DNA from: Chthoniobacter sp.
GTDB taxonomy: Bacteria; Verrucomicrobiota; Verrucomicrobiia; Chthoniobacterales; Chthoniobacteraceae
Assembly: GCA_025351065.1 (NCBI GenBank)
Contig: JANXWQ010000235.1
Location: 1 to 19,916, forward strand
DNA length: 19,916 nt
Reading direction: 5' to 3'
Shown: piece after piece, positions 1 through 7,307 of the stretch
How positions within the stretch are numbered: the first letter of the stretch is position 1
How the letters are laid out: the number at the start of each line of letters is the position of its first letter
Notes under the pieces: model-generated
What the model saw: the letters and a program-made list of their open reading frames with translations, nothing else
What the model was told of the DNA's origin: nothing
Database searches by the model: none
Position numbers and translations under genes: made by a program

Positions 1-22
1 TCCCGGCGCACCCGCTAAAAGT

Positions 23-151
23 GTGCCGAAAGGGGGAAATGACCGCAGAGGCGCAGAGCTTTTTGCGAGGAACGCAAAGGGACTTTGCATGCTTTGCTCT
101 GCGCGCCTCTGCGCCTCTGCGCCTCTGCGGTAAAATGCCGACTTTCGGCAC
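23..151. repeat. MITE-like palindromic repeat, copy 1
   Basis: About 129 bp bounded by perfect 10-bp terminal inverted repeats, GTGCCGAAAG (23-32) and CTTTCGGCAC (142-151). Inside are long inverted arms, ACCGCAGAGGCGCAGAGC (42-59) pairing with CTCTGCGCCTCTGCGGT (115-131), and a small inner hairpin TTTGCG/CGCAAA (62-67 and 73-78). The reverse complement matches 11773-11902 with roughly a dozen differences by hand alignment, so this is a dispersed element and not a chance palindrome. It encodes nothing convincing. The outward flanks of all four ends carry a CTAA-type motif, so the true ends may lie about 8-10 bp further out. It sits just upstream of the gene at 215 and could act in its 5' region. 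Confidence 0.88.
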
Positions 152-214
152 CTGCTCTAAGATTTGCCACCGCGGCCCGTCTTTCTATGGTCTTGCACGT
201 CCCCGTTTGCCGCC

Positions 215-814
215 ATGAAAACCCAGCCGCTTGCGGTGGCGGATTCGCTGAACGCAGCCATCGACCGCATGCACCGCGCGGCCCACGAAGCGCAGCGCGC
301 CCGCGAACCCGCGTGGGGCGCGGGCCAGGCCGTCGGCGAGCCGGACACCATGAGCGCCGGCGACCAGCGCACCGCCTGGGCTCCGGCGACCGCGGACGGC
401 GGCGCCGAATGGCTGCAGCTCGGCTACGAAAAAGCCGTCGAAATCGCGCAGATCAAAGTGCGCGAGACCTGCGGCGCGGGCTGCATCGCGAAAGTCGCGG
501 CGGTGTTGGAAAGCGGCGCGGAAGTGGTCATCTGGCAGGGCCGGGAAAGCGCGGGCGACGGCGTGGTGGACGCGCCTTTCAACGCCCCGCCCGGCCTCAC
601 CGCGCGCGGCGTGAAAGTGTACCTCGACACCGCGCGCGTGCCCGGCTGGAACGAGATCGACGCCGTGGAACTCATCGGCCGCGACGGCAGCCACCAGTGG
701 GCCGCGACGGCCTCGGCCAGCAGCAGCTACAGCAGCGGCGGCGGCGCGCTGGGCTTCGGCGAAAAGGAAACGCTGCAGCTCTTCAATTATTCCGACGACA
801 CGCGGCGACGTTAA
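215..814 (+). CDS. Discoidin/F5-8-like domain protein, function unknown
   Basis: A 199-residue protein. Residues ~1-35 look helical and charged. Residues ~55-165 resemble a galactose-binding/discoidin-like beta-sandwich: 'TAWAPAT' at 54-60, 'EWLQLGYEKAV' at 65-75, 'IKVRETCGAGC' at 80-90, and 'GWNEIDAVELIG' at 144-155. This order (surface aromatic, 'lxlgfekpv', 'vrvyEt', 'neIDaVel') is typical of F5/8 C-like modules in Verrucomicrobiota and Planctomycetota, which usually bind glycans or proteins. The C-terminus is Ser/Gly-rich. The ATG at 215 was chosen because translation further upstream would run towards the repeat and looks unlike protein. No signal peptide or membrane segment is visible, which is odd for a discoidin module; it may be a cytosolic relative or a detached domain. 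Its stop codon overlaps that of the convergent gene in the palindrome TTAA. Fold moderately sure; function unknown. Confidence 0.7.
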   Translation: MKTQPLAVADSLNAAIDRMHRAAHEAQRAREPAWGAGQAVGEPDTMSAGDQRTAWAPATADGGAEWLQLGYEKAVEIAQIKVRETCGAGCIAKVAAVLESGAEVVIWQGRESAGDGVVDAPFNAPPGLTARGVKVYLDTARVPGWNEIDAVELIGRDGSHQWAATASASSSYSSGGGALGFGEKETLQLFNYSDDTRRR

Positions 815-2346
815 ACCTCAGCCGGCTCGACCGGCGCGAGCACCGGCGTGGGCGCGCCCACTTTTGGCGCGAGAAAAAGCCCGCGCCACTCCGCGCGCGC
901 CCACCACGCGAGGCCGCGCAGGAGCAGCCGCCCGGAGGTGCCGTCCGGCAGGAAGCCGCCGACGAGGAGCCGCCATTGCGCGTTGCCCGCGCCGTAGGTG
1001 CCGGCGGCGATTTTGCGGCGCGCGAGCGCGGCGAGGCGGCGGTTGTAAAAGCGCATGAACGCGGCGACGACGCGGCCCGGTTTGCCGTCGAAGGGGAAAA
1101 AATCGAACTGCGTCGCGGGATCGGAGTACACCTGCCGCACGGGGCCGAGGTGGTAGAGCGCGATGTCGAGCAGGAAGGCCGCGGCCATAAGTTCGGCGTC
1201 GCCCATGTAGAAATATTTGTCGCGATAAACGGCGTCGAACCACGCGCGGTAGCAGAACGAAAAACGCGCGTTGTATTTTTCCACGCCCGCCGCCGGGTCC
1301 TCGCCGTCGAGCGCGCGCGCGATCATGGACTGCGCGCCGTGCGCGGTGAACGCGCAAAAATCCAGGCCGGGGCTGTAGAGCGGATCGATGAACCCGGCGG
1401 CGTCGCCCGCCATCGCCCAGCCGTCGCCCATCACCCGCTCGCTGACGTAGGCGAGCGAGGAAAATGCGCGCTGGTCGCCGGCCACCGGCTGCGCGTCGCC
1501 GAGGATTTCGCGCCCAACGGGATGCGTCTGAAAATGCGCGCCCAGCCGCTCGCCGATCGTCGCACCCGCGGGCGGCGTGAAGAGCCGCGTGTCATAGACC
1601 AGCCCGATGCTGTAGTCGCCGCCCTTGAGCGGAATGATCCACGTCCACCAGCCCAAGCCCATGAGATGATTCGTCGCCCACGCGCGGCTCGTCGCCGTCG
1701 CCTGCGCCCACGCCGGAAATTTCGCCCGCAGCTCCGCCCCGTCCCAATCCTTCACCCCGGTAAAACGCGCCCACAGCGCATTGACCGGGTGCTCCGTCAG
1801 CGGCCGCAGCAGCTCCAGCTTCCGCGCGATCACCGCCGCGCGCCCGCTCGCATCCACCACCCATTTCGCCTGCACCTTCCGCGTCTCCTCCCCTACCCGC
1901 ACGCTTAGCACATTGCGCCCCGCGCCGCCCAGCTCCAGCGCCGCGATTTTCGCCGGACGCCACAGCTCGCAGCCCTCCGCGACCGCCAGCGCGAGCAGAT
2001 GCTCATCAAGCGTAGCGCGATCCACCTGAAAACCCGAGAGCCGCGCATTGTAGCGCGCGCCCACCTCCGCGCAGTCCTCAAACTTTTCCCCCGGCGTCCG
2101 CGCGAACCACATGCGCAGCCCCTGCTTCGCGAGCTGGTGGTGCCCGAGCCACGTCGAAATCCCGAGCACTTTCGTGAGAAAGCACGAGCTCACCTCCGTC
2201 GTCGATTCGCCCACCTTGCGGTCAAACTCCGCCTCTTTCTCGATGATGAGCACACGCGTCGCCGGCCGCCGCCTTTTCAGCAGCAGCGCCGTGGAAGCGC
2301 CGGAAAAAGCGCCTCCGATGACCACCGCGTCGTAGGAAAAATCCAT
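811..2346 (-). CDS. Flavin-dependent halogenase-like FAD oxidoreductase
   Basis: A 511-residue FAD enzyme of the tryptophan-halogenase-like/PHBH-fold family. The N-terminal dinucleotide-binding motif is 'VVIGGAFSGAS' (8-18). 'VGEST' (45-49) matches the family's GES/GEA-T segment, and K74 in 'LAKQGLRMWF' aligns by eye with the catalytic lysine region of PrnA-type halogenases. 'WTWIIP' (234-239) fits the halogenase signature WxWxIP, and 'GDAAGFIDPLYSPG' (314-327) is the second FAD-contacting motif. Known family members use FADH2 and oxygen to make hypohalous acid that is steered to the lysine; others are epoxidases or hydroxylases. Here no flavin reductase, PKS/NRPS or carrier protein is adjacent, so the substrate (free or carrier-bound) cannot be told. 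The C-terminal ~170 residues are a helical substrate-side region. Start ATG follows a weak ribosome binding site. Halogenase-like family is firm; halogenation itself is inferred. Confidence 0.85.
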   Translation of the reverse strand: MDFSYDAVVIGGAFSGASTALLLKRRRPATRVLIIEKEAEFDRKVGESTTEVSSCFLTKVLGISTWLGHHQLAKQGLRMWFARTPGEKFEDCAEVGARYNARLSGFQVDRATLDEHLLALAVAEGCELWRPAKIAALELGGAGRNVLSVRVGEETRKVQAKWVVDASGRAAVIARKLELLRPLTEHPVNALWARFTGVKDWDGAELRAKFPAWAQATATSRAWATNHLMGLGWWTWIIPLKGGDYSIGLVYDTRLFTPPAGATIGERLGAHFQTHPVGREILGDAQPVAGDQRAFSSLAYVSERVMGDGWAMAGDAAGFIDPLYSPGLDFCAFTAHGAQSMIARALDGEDPAAGVEKYNARFSFCYRAWFDAVYRDKYFYMGDAELMAAAFLLDIALYHLGPVRQVYSDPATQFDFFPFDGKPGRVVAAFMRFYNRRLAALARRKIAAGTYGAGNAQWRLLVGGFLPDGTSGRLLLRGLAWWARAEWRGLFLAPKVGAPTPVLAPVEPAEV

Positions 2347-2405
2347 GTGTCTGTCTTACTATCCGAACCGTCCGGCGGGCGCAAAAAAATCCCGGAAAAA
2401 ACCGT

Positions 2406-2434
2406 TTGCCGCTCCCGAACGCCGCGCCTACTCT
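2406..2434 (+). promoter_or_regulatory. Candidate sigma70-like promoter for tRNA-Asp
   Basis: TTGCCG (2406-2411) and TACTCT (2429-2434) are separated by exactly 17 bp and lie 18 bp before the mature tRNA 5' end, leaving a short leader. Matches to consensus are 4/6 and 3/6, so this is plausible by position more than by strength. Confidence 0.4.
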
Positions 2435-2451
2435 CCCGCCCTCCTTTTTAG

Positions 2452-2528
2452 GGAGCCTTAGCTCAATTGGTTAGAGCGCCGCCCTGTCACGGCGGAGGTT
2501 GCGGGTTCGAGTCCCGTAGGCTCCGCCA
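2452..2528 (+). tRNA. tRNA-Asp (anticodon GTC)
   Basis: A complete cloverleaf. The acceptor stem GGAGCCT (2452-2458) pairs with AGGCTCC (2518-2524). The D arm is GCTC/GAGC. The anticodon stem CCGCC (2479-2483) pairs with GGCGG (2491-2495) around the loop CTGTCAC, giving anticodon GTC at 2486-2488. The T arm has the TTCGAGT loop. The discriminator base is G (2525), as expected for tRNA-Asp, and CCA is encoded (2526-2528). It is the only tRNA in the window and is followed 125 bp later by an integrase-like remnant. Confidence 0.97.
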
Positions 2529-2653
2529 CTTCGTTTTGCGTCGATGTGCGGGTTTTCTGAGTAAATAGCGCGGTGGCGCGGGCGTCGAGTGGCGAGGATT
2601 ATTCTTCCCGTCCGCATATTCTCCGGAGAAAAGCTGTGTTCGATTGTGATGAT

Positions 2654-2830
2654 TCACCCGCCAGCACGCGCCGCTTCCGCAAAGGTGAATTCGCTCACCC
2701 GCTTGTCAGGTGGCATCAGCTCCCAGTGCGAAACGGTTTTTGTTGCCGTCATTGGTTTGCGGTAGTGCTGAAGCAATTTTCTCTCGCTCGTCCCCATCTC
2801 CACGGCAGCGCGCGTCGTCGAGCAAATCCT
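2654..2830 (-). pseudogene. Remnant of tyrosine recombinase (integrase) C-terminus
   Basis: Read on the minus strand, this ~58-codon stretch ending in TGA contains 'AAVEMGTSERKLLQHYRK' followed by 'VSHWELMPP'. That resembles the C-terminal catalytic end of phage-type tyrosine recombinases, where '(L/M)G(H/N/T)S...HYR' carries the nucleophilic tyrosine (here Y23 of the fragment) and is followed by a 'W...P' segment. No start codon fits and the upstream catalytic Arg/His box (RHxxxS) is not recognisable. The adjacent minus-strand frame (about 2831-2880) reads protein-like and could join by a two-base indel in the GCGC tract near 2812, consistent with decay. It lies next to tRNA-Asp and points at its 3' end, the usual layout of an island integrase. 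I found no second copy of the tRNA 3' end in the window. The rest of the gap (2529-2653 and 2831-3023) shows nothing else I recognise. Confidence 0.45.
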
Positions 2831-3023
2831 CCAGAGGCTTGTCCGGCGAAAACCGCCGACGACGAGCCGATGATGATTTTTCCCCGCGAACCATGCGCGG
2901 CTTTTCCACCGGCGGGGGATTGCGCCTTGTCCGGCCCGCGCGGCGGACGTAATCTCCGGCCCTCAGCCCCCTCTGCCTCTCGCGACAGATCGTGCTCCAC
3001 CCTTCCTCCGGAGAACACGCCAA

Positions 3024-4583
3024 ATGAAAACGCCATCGCCTTCCTCAACCCGCCGGGAATTCTTGCAGGATGTCGGGCGCGGCATGGTCACCGCCACGGT
3101 CGGATTCGGCATGGCGCGCGAACTCGGCCTCGCCACCGCCTTTGCGGACGACGCACCCGCGCGGCTCGACTTCGGCGCGCTCGAACCGCTCGTCGGCCTG
3201 ATGCAGGACACGCCGGTCGCGAAACTCCTCCCCGCACTCGTGGCCGAACTGCGCGCAGGCACTGAGCTGCGGCAGCTCGTGGCCGCGGGCGCGCTGGCCA
3301 ATGCGCGCACGTTAGGGGGCGAAGACTACGTCGGTTTCCACACGATGATGGCGCTCGCGCCGGGCTTTCACATGGCGCAGGAACTGCCCGCTGCGGAGCA
3401 GCCGCTGCCCGTTTTCAAAGTGCTGTATCGCAACACGAATCGCATCCAGGAGACGGGCGGGAAGGAGCACGAGGTGTTGCATCGGGTGATCGCGACCACG
3501 ACCGCGCTGCCGGCGAATCCCGGCGAATGGCTGCGCACCGAGGCGCGCAGCAAGGACGCCGCGCGTGCCGAGGCCGCCTTCATCGCGATCGCCGCGACGC
3601 CGGAAGACGCGCTCAATGCGCTGCTCCACGAGGTGCAGGACGACACCGAAGTGCATCGCGTGGTGCTGCCCTATCGCGCGTGGGATTTGCTCGGCCTCAT
3701 CGGCCCTGACCACGCCACCACGCTGCTCCGGCAGTCGGTGCGGTATTGCGTGAAAGCGGAAAACCAATGGGCGGGCCAAGGCTCCCGCGAGCTGCTGGCG
3801 AAGCTGCTCGAAGAGCACAAACTCCTCGGCGCGACCCCCGGCACCCGCGCCGCCGAGGACCAGTGGATCGAGCAGTTGAGCGCGACGTTTTTCAAATCCA
3901 CGCCCGAGCAGGCCGCCGCCGCCGCCGCCGCCGCGCTCGCCGAAGGCATGGCCCCCGACGCCGTCGGCGAAGCGATCTCGCTGACCGCCAACCAACTCAT
4001 CCTCCGCGACCACGGGCGCACCCCGGCGATGGAGATTACCGGCAAGCCCATCGGCAGCGTGCATGGCGACTCGATCGGCGTGCATGCCTGCGATTCCGCG
4101 TGCGCGTGGCGCAATCTCGCGCGCGTGGCCCGGCCGCGAAACACCTTCGCCTGCCTCATCCTCAGCGCGTATCAGGTGGCGCTCGACCGCACCCAGCGCG
4201 GCGGCGATTTCACGAACTGGGAACCGCTCCCGCTGCCGCGCCATGTGAGCGAAGCGAAGGCGACCGATCCCACCGGGCTGCTGGGCGAACTCGACGAAGC
4301 CATCCGCGGGAACCTGCAGGGCCGCGCCAGCGGCATCGTGCAGCGCTACGGTCAGCTCGGCCACGGCGCGCGCGAAGTTTTCGACCTGCTCCGCCGCTAC
4401 GCGATCAGCGAGGACGGCGCGCTGCACGCGGAAAAATTCTTCCGCACCGTCGCCGAGGAATTCGCCGCCGCGCGCCCCGCCTTCCGCTGGCGCCAGCTCT
4501 GCGCCCTCGCCCGCGTCACCGCCAGCGAATACGGCCGCCCCGCGCCCGGCATGGCCGAAGCGCGCGAGCTGCTGAAGGGGTAG
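3024..4583 (+). CDS. Tat-exported protein of unknown function
   Basis: A 519-residue protein starting with a twin-arginine leader: 'STRREFLQDVGRG' (residues 8-20), then a moderately hydrophobic stretch and a possible cleavage after 'ATAFA' (~41), so it is probably folded in the cytoplasm and exported or anchored. The rest is largely alpha-helical. It has 'GGEDYVGFHTMMALAPGFHMAQEL' near 98-121 with several His residues, 'GKEHEVLHRVI' near 146-156, 'LHEVQDDTEVHR' near 206-217, and 'SVHGDSIGVHACDSACAW' near 343-360. The repeated His/Glu/Asp and the late Cys pair suggest a metal-binding or redox fold, but I do not recognise the family with confidence; a questin-oxidase-like relationship was considered and cannot be supported. 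An alanine run near 292-302 comes from a GCC codon repeat. GGAG lies ~12 bases before the ATG. It stands alone upstream of the helicase, with a 43-bp gap. Confidence 0.75.
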   Translation: MKTPSPSSTRREFLQDVGRGMVTATVGFGMARELGLATAFADDAPARLDFGALEPLVGLMQDTPVAKLLPALVAELRAGTELRQLVAAGALANARTLGGEDYVGFHTMMALAPGFHMAQELPAAEQPLPVFKVLYRNTNRIQETGGKEHEVLHRVIATTTALPANPGEWLRTEARSKDAARAEAAFIAIAATPEDALNALLHEVQDDTEVHRVVLPYRAWDLLGLIGPDHATTLLRQSVRYCVKAENQWAGQGSRELLAKLLEEHKLLGATPGTRAAEDQWIEQLSATFFKSTPEQAAAAAAAALAEGMAPDAVGEAISLTANQLILRDHGRTPAMEITGKPIGSVHGDSIGVHACDSACAWRNLARVARPRNTFACLILSAYQVALDRTQRGGDFTNWEPLPLPRHVSEAKATDPTGLLGELDEAIRGNLQGRASGIVQRYGQLGHGAREVFDLLRRYAISEDGALHAEKFFRTVAEEFAAARPAFRWRQLCALARVTASEYGRPAPGMAEARELLKG

Positions 4584-4626
4584 GCAACGTGAAAAATCAC
4601 CCGTCGATTCCGTTCGCGCGCCAGAC

Positions 4627-6387
4627 ATGGGCGGGCTAGAAGCCCGGATGCAGAAGAAACTTTTTTCCGAACTCGGCCTCTCGCCGGAGTCCCTCAAGGC
4701 CGTGGCGAAGATGGGCTTTGAGGAGGCCTCGCCTATTCAATCCGAGACCATCCCGAAGCTGATGGAGGGCAAAGACATCGTCGGTCTCTCGCAGACGGGC
4801 TCGGGGAAAACGGCGGCGTTTGCCATCCCGGCGATCGAGCGCGTGGACGTGACGATCCGCGCCCCGCAGGTGCTGATCCTGTGCCCGACGCGCGAGTTGG
4901 CGATGCAGGTGGCGGAGGAAGTGGCGAAGCTGGTGCAGTTCAAAAAGGGCGTGCGCGAGCTGCCGATTTACGGCGGGCAATCCTATGACCGCCAGCTCCG
5001 CGGTTTGCGCGAAGGTGCGCAGATCATCATCGGCACGCCGGGCCGCGTGATGGATCATCTGGAGCGCAAGACGCTGAAGCTCGATCAGGTGGCGATGGTC
5101 ATCCTCGACGAGGCGGATCGCATGCTGGATATGGGTTTTCGCGAGGACATCGAGACGATCCTCAAGCAGGCGCCCGCCGAGCGGCAGACGGTTTTCTTTT
5201 CCGCCACGATGCCGCCGATGATCCGCACGCTGATCAAGAATTTCACCCGCGCGCCCGTGAACATCCGCATCGAGGCGCAGGCCATGGTCGTGCCGGCCAT
5301 CGACCAGGTTTATTACGAAGTGGACCGCCGCTCGAAACTGGAGGTGCTCTGCCGGCTGATCGATCTCCAGGACATCAAATACGGGATCATTTTCTGCGGG
5401 ACCAAAATGATGTGCGACGAGCTGGCCGACCATCTCAAGGCGCGCGGCTACAGCTCGGACAAACTGCACGGCGACATCTCGCAGCAGATGCGCGAGCGGG
5501 TGGTGGCGAAGTTCAAAAAACGCGGCTTCGAGTTCCTCGTGGCGACGGACGTGGCGGCGCGCGGGCTGGACGTGGACGACATCGAGGTGGTCTTCAACTA
5601 CGACCTGCCGCAGGACGCGGAGGATTACGTGCATCGCATCGGGCGCACCGGGCGCGCGGGCAAGACGGGGCGCGCGATCACCTTCGTCGCCGGGCGCGAG
5701 ATTTGGAAAATGCAGCAGATCATCCGCTTCACCAATGGGAAGGTGCGGCGCGAGAAAGTGCCGAGCGCCGAGGAGGTCGAGGAGAAGCGCACCAACGCCT
5801 TTCTCGAAACGCTGCGCGAGACACTGGAGAAGGGCGACTACAAGCGGCAGGACGCGACCATCGACCAACTCCTCAACGCCGGCCATTCCGCGACCGACAT
5901 CGCCAGCGCGCTCATCCATCTGCTCGGCGGCGACAAGCCGGCGGTGCAGCCGATCATCGAGGAGCAGGCCCCTCGGCGCGAATTCCGCGAACCGCGCGGC
6001 GGCGGCAACTACGAGCCTCGTGCCCCGCGCGACTATCCAAAATACGAGCCGCTGAAAACGCGCGAAGCCCGCCCTGAAAAACGCGAGCCGCGCGAGCCGC
6101 GCCCCGCCGCCCGCCCGCACCGCCACGAGCCGTCGCCCGTCTCGCACGAGACCGGCATGGTGCGGCTGGCCTTCAATCTCGGCAACGAGCAGGGCGTCGC
6201 GCCCGGCGATTTTGTCGGCGTCATCGCCGGCACCACGCGGCTGCCGAAGGAAGTCGTCGGCCGCATCGACATCGGCGACCGCCAGACCTTCGTGGATGTC
6301 TCCGACGAGAGCGCCACCTTCATTTTGAAAAAGCTCAACGGCATCCGCTTCAAAGGCCACAAGCTCGCCGTCGCCGTGGCGCGCTAG
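4627..6387 (+). CDS. DEAD-box ATP-dependent RNA helicase, DbpA/CsdA type
   Basis: A 586-residue helicase that unwinds RNA duplexes, probably in ribosome assembly or mRNA turnover. Motifs in order: Q motif 'GFEEASPIQ' (30-38), Walker A 'SQTGSGKT' (55-62), 'PTRELA' (87-92), 'TPGR' (137-140), 'DEAD' (161-164), 'SAT' (192-194), 'ATDVAARGLD' (306-315) and 'HRIGRTGR' (336-343). A flexible Arg/Glu/Pro-rich linker (~448-505) leads to a C-terminal DbpA-type RNA-recognition domain (~511-585), which in DbpA and CsdA relatives directs binding to structured RNA. The first ATG gives an eight-residue extension; ATG 4648 ('MQKKLF') is an equally good, family-typical start with a purine-rich run before it. 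The stop overlaps the stop of the convergent cassette gene within CTAG. It is closest to DeaD/CsdA in domain order; the exact orthologue is uncertain. Confidence 0.95.
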   Translation: MGGLEARMQKKLFSELGLSPESLKAVAKMGFEEASPIQSETIPKLMEGKDIVGLSQTGSGKTAAFAIPAIERVDVTIRAPQVLILCPTRELAMQVAEEVAKLVQFKKGVRELPIYGGQSYDRQLRGLREGAQIIIGTPGRVMDHLERKTLKLDQVAMVILDEADRMLDMGFREDIETILKQAPAERQTVFFSATMPPMIRTLIKNFTRAPVNIRIEAQAMVVPAIDQVYYEVDRRSKLEVLCRLIDLQDIKYGIIFCGTKMMCDELADHLKARGYSSDKLHGDISQQMRERVVAKFKKRGFEFLVATDVAARGLDVDDIEVVFNYDLPQDAEDYVHRIGRTGRAGKTGRAITFVAGREIWKMQQIIRFTNGKVRREKVPSAEEVEEKRTNAFLETLRETLEKGDYKRQDATIDQLLNAGHSATDIASALIHLLGGDKPAVQPIIEEQAPRREFREPRGGGNYEPRAPRDYPKYEPLKTREARPEKREPREPRPAARPHRHEPSPVSHETGMVRLAFNLGNEQGVAPGDFVGVIAGTTRLPKEVVGRIDIGDRQTFVDVSDESATFILKKLNGIRFKGHKLAVAVAR

Positions 6388-6821
6388 GTCTTCGAGGGCG
6401 CTTCGACGAACGAAGCCACGGCAGCGATTTTTGCGGCTCGGAGCATCTGCGCCGGTTTTTCTGAGGGCCAACCGATGATGTCTGCGTGGTTGCGCGGCAG
6501 TTCCGACCCCTCCGCAGGCACCGCATCGAGATTCTGCGCGCACGCATCACGCGCCGAAAAATCGCCGCGTCCTAGGAGCGGAAATTTCCGTCCGAATGGA
6601 TCGCCCGCTTCGCGCTTGGCCGAAACATCCCGGCCAACTTTCCACAGTTCGCTTTCGCCTAATTCCCGATGTCGGATCACTGAAAGTTCGACCTGCTTGT
6701 ATGGCAGGAACGCTTCCGGTTTCGCAGTCATCCTGTCCCTTTCTCTCCGCACATGCCTCTCGCTAAGAATCATGCGCGCAAGCTGCTCACCATCCTCGAC
6801 TCGAATGTCACCGAGGCTCAC
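6384..6821 (-). CDS. Cassette protein C: 'KPxAFLP / GWP' small protein, function unknown
   Basis: The third gene of a three-gene minus-strand cassette. I place the start at GTG 6821, four bases after the TGA of the upstream gene, because the segment 'EQLARMILSERH' and 'AKPEAFLPYK' (residues ~12-42) reads as conserved-looking protein; a shorter version could start at ATG 6731. The product is 145 residues. Visible features are a Lys/Arg-rich N-terminal third, 'ELGESELWKVGRDV' (~53-66), 'RGDFSARDA' (~85-93) and a C-terminal 'HADIIGWPSEKPAQMLRA' (~112-129) that ends in a short helix. I recall this pattern (KPxAFxP ... alternating strand ... HxxIxGWP-K-xQ) from small uncharacterised bacterial proteins encoded next to 'WDGYG' proteins such as the one upstream. 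No catalytic motif, signal peptide or membrane helix is visible. Function unknown; cotranslation with its neighbour is likely. Confidence 0.72.
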   Translation of the reverse strand: MSLGDIRVEDGEQLARMILSERHVRRERDRMTAKPEAFLPYKQVELSVIRHRELGESELWKVGRDVSAKREAGDPFGRKFPLLGRGDFSARDACAQNLDAVPAEGSELPRNHADIIGWPSEKPAQMLRAAKIAAVASFVEAPSKT

Positions 6822-6825
6822 GGGA

Positions 6826-7305
6826 TCAAGCCTGATATACGCCACGCACGAGGTCGCGAAGACGGACCGGGAACTTGTCGAAAAACGGCTCGGTGCCGTG
6901 ATTTTCGGCGCTGCCGAAAAGCGCCGCATAATCAATCCGATAGTCTGGACGCACGCTCACCAGCACAAGACGGCGTGGCGCTACCTGCCACTCGAAGGTC
7001 ACGCATCCACCGGAGTCGGCGGAGAGCAGCGGGCGCGGAATACCTGCGGGCAGGCTCCGAATGAAGCGTTGCGCGAGTTCGTAGGCTTCCACAGAAATCG
7101 CCACGGCCCCGTAGCCATCCCAGCCGGATTGGTGGCAATCGAGCATCACGTTGCCCAGCTCTGCACAGAGCTGCTCGATTGCCCCCGAGCAGGGAGAGGC
7201 GGCGGCTACTTCCGCGTAAGCAGGCACGGCGACACCGCGATACACACTCGCCGGAGTGCAGCCATAGGAGGTGAAATTTTCCAAAGATGGATCGGCCAAC
7301 AGCAT
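6826..7305 (-). CDS. Cassette protein B: 'WDGYG' small protein, function unknown
   Basis: A 159-residue soluble protein. Its hallmarks are 'SGWDGYGAVAIS' (60-71), a following helix 'YELAQRFIRSLP' (75-86), 'GGCVTFEW' (99-106), 'LVSVRPDYRIDYAALFG' (115-131) and 'HGTEPFFDKFP' (136-146). The order (WDGYGA, helix, 'pdGxvxxEW', 'lSVxpdgxixYAxlfG', 'GtEPF') belongs to a widespread uncharacterised family I recognise by pattern, normally encoded with a GWP-type partner. The ATG lies two bases after the TAA of the upstream TIGR04255-like gene, and its TGA is four bases before the next gene's GTG, so all three are almost certainly one operon. Base composition is lower in GC than the flanking helicase and phosphoesterase, hinting at acquisition. 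No enzymatic residues can be assigned; a beta-rich binding protein is my guess. Confidence 0.85.
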   Translation of the reverse strand: MLLADPSLENFTSYGCTPASVYRGVAVPAYAEVAAASPCSGAIEQLCAELGNVMLDCHQSGWDGYGAVAISVEAYELAQRFIRSLPAGIPRPLLSADSGGCVTFEWQVAPRRLVLVSVRPDYRIDYAALFGSAENHGTEPFFDKFPVRLRDLVRGVYQA

Positions 7306-7307
7306 GG

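Noticed and set aside
23..151. CRISPR-like array from the repeated GCGCCTCTGC units
   Set aside because: The units are directly adjacent without spacers and are arms of a palindrome found again at 11773-11902.
85..1908. Long plus-strand open frame of ~600 codons across the first 1.9 kb
   Set aside because: Its translation is Arg/Ala/Pro-rich with no recognisable motif, and it crosses the discoidin-like gene and the antisense of the halogenase-like gene; long spurious frames are expected in GC-rich DNA.
2831..3023. Short minus-strand frames upstream of the integrase remnant considered as small genes
   Set aside because: They lack ribosome binding sites, have Arg/Ser-rich composition and overlap the start region of the Tat gene; at most they are decayed integrase sequence.
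3910..3934. GCC trinucleotide run considered as a microsatellite or phase-variation tract
   Set aside because: In frame it encodes an alanine run in the Tat protein; any length change stays in frame and such codon runs are common at this GC content.
3312..4697. 461-codon minus-strand open frame opposite the Tat protein
   Set aside because: Low-complexity Ala/Gly/Arg product without motifs, whereas the plus frame has a Tat leader, a ribosome binding site and varied composition.
4636..6543. 635-codon minus-strand open frame opposite the helicase
   Set aside because: Antisense shadow rich in His/Arg/Leu; the helicase on the plus strand has every DEAD-box motif in order.
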